DNA from: an uncultured Pedosphaera sp.
GTDB taxonomy: Bacteria > Verrucomicrobiota > Verrucomicrobiia > Limisphaerales > Pedosphaeraceae
Length of the DNA stretch: 41,470 nucleotides
Direction of reading: 5' to 3'
NCBI GenBank assembly: GCA_903930565.1
Contig: CAIYZC010000470.1
Coordinates: forward strand, 1-41,470
Positions 35,724-41,470 of the stretch are shown in pieces. The position numbers were made by a program, and so were the translations under genes. The notes below the pieces were generated by a model. That model did no database searches. It worked only from the letters and a program-made list of their open reading frames with translations, and was not told the DNA's origin. Positions within the stretch are counted from its first letter, which is position 1, and every line of letters starts with the position of its first letter.

Positions 35724-35752
35724 TTGACAATCTCGATGGGGCGTGGTTTATT
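35724..35752 (+). promoter_or_regulatory. Probable promoter of RNA copy 2
   Basis: TTGACA (35724-35729), 17-base spacer, TTTATT (35747-35752). It lies between the terminator of copy 1 and the body of copy 2, so copy 2 can be its own transcription unit with a start near 35759. Confidence 0.55.
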
Positions 35753-35780
35753 AGGGGCAGGTAACACGGTTTGTTGGTTT

Positions 35781-35944
35781 GAATTTCGGGCGCAGATTTA
35801 AATTGTTCTTTGTGCGCTCATTGAATTTGGGATTTGGTTCGGCACTGACCATTCCTGAAACTCCACGTTACCCTACTGTTGTGCCACTTCGAAAATTCCC
35901 CGGGCCTTTCGGTCATCCCCTGACCTACTGGCCCGGTTTTTTTT
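35781..35944 (+). ncRNA. Candidate structured RNA, copy 2
   Basis: This 164-base element is the second copy of the one at 35438-35603. The first 37 bases are identical, the last 70 or so differ at only a few positions, and the middle has diverged. Predicted helices are: P1, GGGCGCA (35788-35794) with TGCGCTC (35813-35819, one G-U pair); P2, TTTGGGA (35826-35832) with TCCTGAA (35853-35859), capped by GGT/ACC (35836-35838 with 35848-35850) around a 9-base loop; P3, the terminator. The cap pair C-G of copy 1 is T-A here, a compensatory change. It ends 128 bases before the multicopper oxidase start, so it may act as a terminator-type leader of the copper operon or be a separate small RNA. Confidence 0.62.
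35900..35944 (+). terminator. Nested-hairpin intrinsic terminator, copy 2
   Basis: CCGGGCC (35900-35906) pairs with GGCCCGG (35930-35936). Inside, GGTCA (35911-35915) pairs with TGACC (35921-35925). Eight T follow. Confidence 0.88.
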
Positions 35945-36072
35945 GTCTTTCGATCCCACCCGCCCCCCGCGCGCGGGCGGTCCGGGGTGCCGGATTTACG
36001 AAGCCTTAACATTTATTGCGTGGCGGCCAACAATCACTTAACAGTCGCGGCTTAGGTTTGGGCCGCAACGAT

Positions 36073-37797
36073 ATGAAAACATCCATCATCTGCACCGCCC
36101 TGCTGGCCGCCACCATCGCCGGCACCTCCGCCCAGACGTACAACGCACTCTGGATTCCACCCACCCTCTCGGGAACGAATTTTTATCTTTCCTTGAACCA
36201 AACGAACAAACAGTTCTTCCCCGGCCTCACCACCCCGACCTTCGCGTACAACACCGGCAACGTTTGGGGCCCCACCCTGATCATGAACAAGGGGGACACC
36301 GTCCAGATTTACCTCACCAACAATCTGAACCAAACCACCACCACCCATTGGCACGGTTTTCACATCCCGGGAATCATGGATGGCGGCCCGCACGAGATCA
36401 TCCCGTCCGGATCGACCTGGACGCCCACCTTCACCATTTTGAACAACGCGTCGACCTACTGGTACCATCCGCATCTGCATCCGCAAACGCAGAGCCAGCT
36501 TTCGTACGGCGCCGGGGGCATGATCATCATCCAAGACCCGCAGGAATCGGCCTTGGCGTTGCCGCGCACCTACGGGGTGGATGATCTGCCGCTGGCGCTC
36601 ACCAGCCGCCGCTTCACCACCAACGGGTCCACGGCTCTGTTTGTGACCAATAATTGCGCTTATGGGGATTACCAATTGGCGAATGGCACGGTCAACGCCC
36701 AGGTCACCCTCCCCCAGCAATACGTCCGCCTGCGGATCTTGAACGCGGAGATCGAGCGCGCGTACAACCTCGGTTTCAGCGACAATCGCACCTTTTTTGT
36801 GATCGCCACGGACGGCGGCCTCGTCAACACGCCCCTGCCGGTGACCCGGGTGGTGTTGGCGGTCGGGGAGCGGGTGCAGATCCTGGTGAACCTCGGCACC
36901 AATGCCGTGGGCTCCAGTTTGAACCTGATGGCTTACAATTCCAATGCCTCCCTCGGGGGCGCCGGGCCGAACGGATTGCAACACGGCTTTCCCGGCGGCG
37001 AGCCCGCCACGACGGGGATGTTTGGCAGCCTGCTCAACAACGCCAATTACAACCTGCTCAATATCAAAGTCGGCGCGGCCACGACCAACGCCATCACCCA
37101 ATTGCCCGCGGTGCTCACCACCAACTCGTTGTGGGCTGCCAAGGACGTGACCAACTCCCGGACGATCCAAATCACGGGCGGCACGCCGCCGAACGGGGTG
37201 TTCACCTTCGACAACACGGCCTTCAGCCTGAACGTGATCAACCACACGCTCAACCTCAACGCGGTGGAGCAGTGGACGATCATCAACAATTCCCCCTTCA
37301 GCCACTCCTTTCACATCCACGACATCCAATTCAACCTCGTCTCCCGCACCAGTCCCGCGGGCGGGCTGAACAGCTACGAGTCCGCGGGCTGGAAGGACAC
37401 CCTGTACACCCAGCAGAACTCGACCAACGTCTTCATCACCAAGTTCGACACGTTCGCCAGCTATTACAACCCCTTCATGTACCATTGCCACTTCTCCGAC
37501 CACGAAGACCAGGGCACCATGGGCCAGTTCTTGGTGGTGAACAACGCGGTGGAGGATTTGGCCGTCGCCAGCTTTACGCGGTTGGGCACGAACGGCAATG
37601 TCACCCTCCAGTTCAAAGCGACCCCGGGGACCACCTACAAATTGCAGTATTCGCGGAACATGGACAGCAGCAGTTGGGCCGATGTGGGGTACGTGACCAG
37701 CAACGGCACCTCCGCGAACTTCGTCGACACCGATCCGACGCGGCTGGCGCAGCCGCGGGGCTTCTATCGGGTGGCGATTCCCGTGAACAGTTACTGA
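36073..37797 (+). CDS. Secreted multicopper oxidase
   Basis: This 574-residue protein has a signal peptide (cleavage near GTSA|QTYN). All four copper-ligand clusters are present: HWHGFH (92-97), WYHPHLH (His132, 134, 136), HSFHIH (411-416), and HCHFSDHEDQGTM (471-483). It resembles CueO/CotA/bilirubin oxidase types that oxidise Cu(I) or phenolics with O2. At the type 1 site, the position that holds the axial Met in CueO (ten residues after Cys472) is Thr482, with Met at 483. A C-terminal extension (about 510-574, YKLQYSRNMDSSSWADVGYV) resembles the short C-terminal domain of the LamG giants. Start chosen at ATG 36073. The cusB-like gene follows after 25 bases, so a copper-tolerance operon is likely. 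Confidence 0.92.
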   Translation: MKTSIICTALLAATIAGTSAQTYNALWIPPTLSGTNFYLSLNQTNKQFFPGLTTPTFAYNTGNVWGPTLIMNKGDTVQIYLTNNLNQTTTTHWHGFHIPGIMDGGPHEIIPSGSTWTPTFTILNNASTYWYHPHLHPQTQSQLSYGAGGMIIIQDPQESALALPRTYGVDDLPLALTSRRFTTNGSTALFVTNNCAYGDYQLANGTVNAQVTLPQQYVRLRILNAEIERAYNLGFSDNRTFFVIATDGGLVNTPLPVTRVVLAVGERVQILVNLGTNAVGSSLNLMAYNSNASLGGAGPNGLQHGFPGGEPATTGMFGSLLNNANYNLLNIKVGAATTNAITQLPAVLTTNSLWAAKDVTNSRTIQITGGTPPNGVFTFDNTAFSLNVINHTLNLNAVEQWTIINNSPFSHSFHIHDIQFNLVSRTSPAGGLNSYESAGWKDTLYTQQNSTNVFITKFDTFASYYNPFMYHCHFSDHEDQGTMGQFLVVNNAVEDLAVASFTRLGTNGNVTLQFKATPGTTYKLQYSRNMDSSSWADVGYVTSNGTSANFVDTDPTRLAQPRGFYRVAIPVNSY

Positions 37798-37822
37798 GCC
37801 ACCGCCCCCCGCCGGCCCCCCC

Positions 37823-39076
37823 ATGAAATCGCCAATCCGTTCCCTGTTTCTTTTCCTGGCCTTGCTCGCCGCGACCCTGGGCGTCGGCTGCGAAAAAGCG
37901 GGCGGGCCCGCGGGCGCGGCCGCCGCCGGGGGCGGGGCCTATCAATGCCCCATGCACCCCTGGGTGCGGGCGGCGGCCGGGGCGGATTGCACGGTGTGCG
38001 GAATGAAATTGGTCGCCGCCGCCGCCGGTAGTCCGGCGGCGGCGGGCCCCGCCATGGTGATGCTGCCCCGGGGCGGAGTGACCGCGGTGGGTTTGACCAC
38101 CGTGCCCGCGGCCCGGCGCCCCCTCCGGCGCACCTTGCGGGTGGGCGGCATGATCGGGGAGGATGAATCGCGCCACGGGGTGATTTCCGCGCCGGTGGAG
38201 GGGCGGATCGACGGATTGGCGATGAGTTGCGAGGGGGAGCGCGTCAACCGTCGGCAGCCGCTGGTGACCATCTACAGCCGCACGCTGCTGGCCGCCGCGC
38301 AGGATTATCAGCGGGCGTTGACGAATGGCGGCGCCGACCTGGCCGCCGCCCAGCGCTTGTTGCTCTCGTACGGCTTGGTGCATGAGCAAATTATCGCCAT
38401 TCCCGCCCGGCACCCGGACGACGCCTATTTCGGGCTGCTCGCACCCCTGAGCGGGGCGATTGTGAAGAGCTACGTGGCCGAAGGGCAGGTGGTGCGCGCC
38501 GGCGACAAGCTGTTCGAGTTGGCGGATTTCACCAAGCTGTGGTTCATGTTCACCGCCTATGAACAGGATTTACCTTGGTTGAAGGTGGGGCAAACCGTGC
38601 GCCTGACCACCCCCTCCCTGCCGGGCGAAGTGTTCACCGCGCCGATCGCGTTCATCAGTCCGAACCTCAATGAAATGACGCGGTCCACGAAGGTGCGGGT
38701 GGTTTTGGAAAATCCGGAGCGCCGGTTCCACAACAATGCCTACGCGCAGGGGGTGGTGGAGTTGGATGCCCCCGAAGTCCTCGCCGTGCCCCGTAGCGCC
38801 GTGTTGTGGCCCGGCGGGGAGCCACGGGTTTATGTGGCCGTCGCGCCGGGTTCCTATGCCCCGCGCACCCTGCGCCTGGGCCGCGCGGGCGACTCGGATT
38901 ACGAAGTGTTGGCGGGCTTGGAACCCGGCGCGGAAGTGGTCGTGAACGGTAACCTCCTGCTCGACAGCCAGGCGCAATGGGATCAATTGGCCTTTCCGGA
39001 AGCGCCCTCCGGAGCGCCGACCGGGATGCCCGGCATGGCGGCGGAACCCGCCCCTAAACCCGCCGCGCAGCCATGA
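37823..39076 (+). CDS. cusB: CusB-like RND efflux adaptor with heavy-metal-binding domain
   Basis: This 417-residue periplasmic adaptor is probably a lipoprotein (lipobox ending in Cys23, TLGVGC). Residues about 39-65 form a heavy-metal-binding domain (YQCPMHPWVR, CTVCGMKLV) with Cys/Met/His ligands. The membrane-fusion core follows: VISAPVEGRIDGLAMSCEGERV, a helical hairpin (LLAAAQDYQRALTNGG), APLSGAIVKSYVAEGQVVRAGDKLFELAD and VLAVPRSAVLWPGGEPRVYV. In Cus systems this protein passes Cu(I)/Ag(I) to the RND pump. Its stop overlaps the start of the pump gene as ATGA. The C-terminus is an Ala/Pro-rich tail. Confidence 0.92.
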   Translation: MKSPIRSLFLFLALLAATLGVGCEKAGGPAGAAAAGGGAYQCPMHPWVRAAAGADCTVCGMKLVAAAAGSPAAAGPAMVMLPRGGVTAVGLTTVPAARRPLRRTLRVGGMIGEDESRHGVISAPVEGRIDGLAMSCEGERVNRRQPLVTIYSRTLLAAAQDYQRALTNGGADLAAAQRLLLSYGLVHEQIIAIPARHPDDAYFGLLAPLSGAIVKSYVAEGQVVRAGDKLFELADFTKLWFMFTAYEQDLPWLKVGQTVRLTTPSLPGEVFTAPIAFISPNLNEMTRSTKVRVVLENPERRFHNNAYAQGVVELDAPEVLAVPRSAVLWPGGEPRVYVAVAPGSYAPRTLRLGRAGDSDYEVLAGLEPGAEVVVNGNLLLDSQAQWDQLAFPEAPSGAPTGMPGMAAEPAPKPAAQP

Positions 39077-41470
39077 TTGAAGGCCTCATCGCCTGGTCTT
39101 TGCGGCACCGTTTCCTGGTCCTGGGCGCCACCTTGTTGCTGGTGGCCGCGGGTGCGCGCGCTTTGCGCCAAACCCCGGTGGACGCGCTCCCCGACCTGGG
39201 GGAAAACCAGGTGGTTGTTTACGCCGATTGGAGCGGCCGCGGGCCGCGGGAGGTCGAGGCGCAGATCACCCATCCGCTCGCGCTGAGTCTGCAGGGGCTG
39301 GCCGGCGTTCGGGAAGTCCGCGCGGGCAGTCTGTTTGGTTTGGCCCTGCTCACCGTCATTTTTGACGAGGGCCTGAATCACGACGTCACCCGGCAGCGGG
39401 TCTTGGAGCGCCTCAACGCGCAGGGTGACCTTTTGCCGACGGGAGTGGCGGCGCGCTTGGGGCCGGATGCCACCGGCTTGGGTTGGGTGTACCAGTATTA
39501 CTTGGCCGTGGATCCGGCGGTGGTGCCCCTGGGTGGAGGATCCGATCTCGGAGCCTTGCGGGCGCTGCAGGATTTCCTGCTCCGCCCCGAGTTGAACGCC
39601 GTCCCCGGCGTGGCGGAAGTCGCCGGCATCGGCGGTTTTGTCCGCCAGTATCAGATCGCGGTGGATCCGCGGAAAATGAGCGCCGCCGGCGTCTCCTTGG
39701 AAATGCTGCTCCAAGCGGTCGGGCAGGCGAACCTCAACGTGGGCGGCGGCACGATCACGGAAAACGGCATGGACTTCGTGGTCCGTGGCCTGGGCCTGGC
39801 GCGGAACGCCGACGATTTGCAAGGGATCGCATTGACCGTCAAAGCCGGCACGCCGATTTGCCTGCGCGACGTTGCGCGCGTGGAATTGGGGGCGCAGGAC
39901 CGCGCCGGGGCTTTGGATGTCGCCGGTCGCGACGTGGTCGGCGGCACGGTGGTGTTGCGGAGCGGGGAGGATGCGCGGGCCGCGTTGAACCGCATCCGGG
40001 CCAAGGTGGCCCAATTGGGGCCGCGCCTGCCCCCGGGGGTCAGTATTTGCGCCTTTTACGACCGCGGGGAATTGATCGATCGAACGGTGGGCACGTTGCG
40101 TCGGGCTTTGGTCGAGGAAATCCTTCTGGTCACTTTGGCTCACATCATTTTCCTCTGGCATTTCCGCAGCATCCTGATTGTCACGCTGCCCCTGCCGGCA
40201 AGTTTGTTGATCTCATTCTTGCTGCTGCGCCCCTTGGGCGTGACGGCGAATATCATGAGCCTCTCGGGCTTGGCCATCGCCATCGGCGTGTTGGTGGATG
40301 CCGCGATTGTCCTGACCGAGAATGTGCTCCGCCAGGCCGGGTTGGCGACGCGGATCAAGGGTGGCCCGTTGACCTCCGGGGAAACCCTGGCGGTCGTCCA
40401 AGCCGCGGCGCGCCAACTGGGGCGTCCTATCGCCTTCGCGCTGGCGATCATCATTTTCGCCTTCCTGCCCGTGTTCGCGCTGAGCGGGCCGGAGGGACGG
40501 TTGTTTCATCCGCTGGCGCTCGCCAAGACCCTGGCCATGGCGGCGGCCACCTTGCTGGCGCTGACCACCGTGCCGGTTTTGTGCAGCCTGCTGGTCCGCG
40601 GTCACTTGCCGGCCGAAGACCGCAATTGGGTCATGCGCGCCCTTTTGCGTTGTTATGATCCGGTCCTGGCGTTCGCCCTGCGGCGGCCGCGGGTGATCCT
40701 GGGCGGCGCGGCGGTCGTCTTGGCCGGCGCGCTGGGGCTGGCCCCGCGGCTGGGCTCCGAGTTCATGCCACCCTTGAATGAAGGCGCGTTGTTGTTCATG
40801 CCGAGCTACACCCCTGCCACCGGATTCGCCGAGGTGCGCCGCGCGCTCGCCTGGCAGGACCGGGTGCTGGCGGGCTTCCCCGAGGTCGCCTCCGCCGTGG
40901 GCAAAATGGGCCGGGCCGACACCGCCACCGACCCCGCTCCGGTCGAGATGATTGAAACGACCATCACCCTGAAACCCGCGGGCCAATGGCGCCCCGGCCT
41001 GACCCGGGACCAACTGGTGGCCGAAATGGTCCAGGCCCTCCGGCAGGTTCCGGGTTCCGTGCCCGGTTTCCTCCAACCCATCGAAGGCCGGATTCTCATG
41101 CTGGACACGGGCATCCGCGCTCAACTGGGGGTGAAGCTCTTGGGCGACGACGCGGCGCAGTTGGAGCGGGCGGCGCTCGATTTGCAACGGTTGGTGCAGG
41201 ACGTGCCGGGCGCCACCGGCGTCGCCCCGAGCCGTACCTTGGGCAAACCGTACGTCGAAATCGAGTTGAACCGCGCCGCCCTGACCCACCACGGACTCCG
41301 GCCGCAGCAGGTTCTCGAGGTGGTCGAAACCGGCCTCGGCGGGCGGATCGTGACCACAATTCAGGACGGTCGGGAACGGTTCCCCGTCCAAGTGCGGCTG
41401 CAACGCGAGGACCGCGAGGATTTGTCCAAGCTGGATCAATTGCTGGTGAACACCCCCACGGGCTTGACCC
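39073..41470 (+). CDS. cusA: CusA-like Cu(I)/Ag(I) RND efflux pump, 3'-truncated
   Basis: About 799 residues of a protein that is usually some 1040 long are visible; the frame runs off the window end. The pump exports monovalent copper or silver from the periplasm or cytoplasm with proton flow. The N-terminus LIAWSLRHRFLVL and VDALPDLGENQVVVYADWSGR are typical of heavy-metal RND proteins. Proton-relay residues of transmembrane helix 4 are seen in GLAIAIGVLVDAAIVLTENV (Asp409, Glu416). The three metal-binding methionines of E. coli CusA have counterparts at Met576 (LLFMPS), Met626 (PVEMIETT) and Met676 (ILMLDTG), which supports Cu/Ag over Zn/Co specificity. The ATG overlaps the adaptor stop. 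Confidence 0.93.
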   Translation, partial: MIEGLIAWSLRHRFLVLGATLLLVAAGARALRQTPVDALPDLGENQVVVYADWSGRGPREVEAQITHPLALSLQGLAGVREVRAGSLFGLALLTVIFDEGLNHDVTRQRVLERLNAQGDLLPTGVAARLGPDATGLGWVYQYYLAVDPAVVPLGGGSDLGALRALQDFLLRPELNAVPGVAEVAGIGGFVRQYQIAVDPRKMSAAGVSLEMLLQAVGQANLNVGGGTITENGMDFVVRGLGLARNADDLQGIALTVKAGTPICLRDVARVELGAQDRAGALDVAGRDVVGGTVVLRSGEDARAALNRIRAKVAQLGPRLPPGVSICAFYDRGELIDRTVGTLRRALVEEILLVTLAHIIFLWHFRSILIVTLPLPASLLISFLLLRPLGVTANIMSLSGLAIAIGVLVDAAIVLTENVLRQAGLATRIKGGPLTSGETLAVVQAAARQLGRPIAFALAIIIFAFLPVFALSGPEGRLFHPLALAKTLAMAAATLLALTTVPVLCSLLVRGHLPAEDRNWVMRALLRCYDPVLAFALRRPRVILGGAAVVLAGALGLAPRLGSEFMPPLNEGALLFMPSYTPATGFAEVRRALAWQDRVLAGFPEVASAVGKMGRADTATDPAPVEMIETTITLKPAGQWRPGLTRDQLVAEMVQALRQVPGSVPGFLQPIEGRILMLDTGIRAQLGVKLLGDDAAQLERAALDLQRLVQDVPGATGVAPSRTLGKPYVEIELNRAALTHHGLRPQQVLEVVETGLGGRIVTTIQDGRERFPVQVRLQREDREDLSKLDQLLVNTPTGLT

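Larger units (their letters stand above)
35438..35944 (+). repeat. Imperfect direct repeat pair in non-coding DNA
   Basis: Two units of about 165 bases (35438-35603 and 35781-35944) lie 343 bases apart start to start. Both ends are nearly identical and the centres have diverged. The spacer (35604-35780) holds no gene but contains the promoter of unit 2. The rest of the 35172-36072 gap shows nothing else beyond the dyad at 35304. Confidence 0.85.

Noticed and set aside
35434-36009. Two small frames (35434-35685 and 35779-36009) sharing a peptide near LRKFPGP.GHPLTYWPGFF
   Set aside because: The shared peptide spans the terminator hairpin, and the identical 5' block is read in different frames in the two copies, so the similarity is explained by RNA-level conservation.

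Overview
The window reads as a chromosomal piece of a GC-rich Verrucomicrobiota bacterium, most likely of the Limisphaerales/Pedosphaerales type (old subdivision 3). This is inferred from gene content: pseudopilins with a prepilin N-terminus and a C-terminal FADGH motif, giant secreted LamG/Ig proteins with a short C-terminal 'LQSA..GPW' domain, a DUF1549/DUF1553 plus DUF1501 pair, a secreted Gfo/Idh/MocA protein, and few visible Shine-Dalgarno sites. No phage, insertion sequence or CRISPR array was seen.

Layout. 1-1.7 kb: tRNA modification genes truA (5' cut by the window edge) and trmL, overlapping by ATGA, then a convergent PtsN-like IIA gene. 1.7-2.9 kb: a stretch of about 1.2 kb with no convincing gene but two promoter-like sites with dyad symmetry. 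2.9-13.3 kb: two tandem copies of a cassette (pseudopilin plus a ~1300-residue LamG/Ig surface protein), each closed by a strong intrinsic terminator. 13.4-18.7 kb: DUF2760, an Hsp70-like protein and an Hsp70-DUF3731 protein. 18.75-20.45 kb: a two-gene unit of an SMC/ABC-type AAA ATPase and a small PD-(D/E)XK nuclease-like protein, a candidate defence or repair module. 20.6-24.5 kb: cytochrome-type DUF1549/DUF1553 protein and Tat-exported DUF1501 protein. 24.5-25.3 kb: tRNA-Gly(GCC) followed by a HicB-HicA toxin-antitoxin pair. 25.7-28.5 kb: ACT-domain malic enzyme and a secreted propeller-like protein.

28.6-35.2 kb is all on the minus strand: a cysteine-bearing EF-P paralogue, a compact run of aldo/keto reductase, agmatine deiminase, a two-repeat membrane-anchored unknown and a DUF457 membrane protein, then a secreted esterase and a secreted Gfo/Idh/MocA protein. 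35.2-36.07 kb is non-coding and holds two tandem ~165-nt elements that look like structured RNAs, each ending in a nested hairpin and a T-run. 36.07-41.47 kb is a copper-handling operon: secreted multicopper oxidase, CusB-like adaptor with a heavy-metal-binding domain, and a CusA-like RND pump cut by the window end.

The least explained items are the tandem RNA elements upstream of the copper operon, whose two copies differ in ways that keep base pairing; the ATPase/nuclease pair; and the EF-P paralogue, which lacks a lysine at the usual modification position and carries a CxxCxC...C insertion. All assignments come from reading the sequence; no database search was run.
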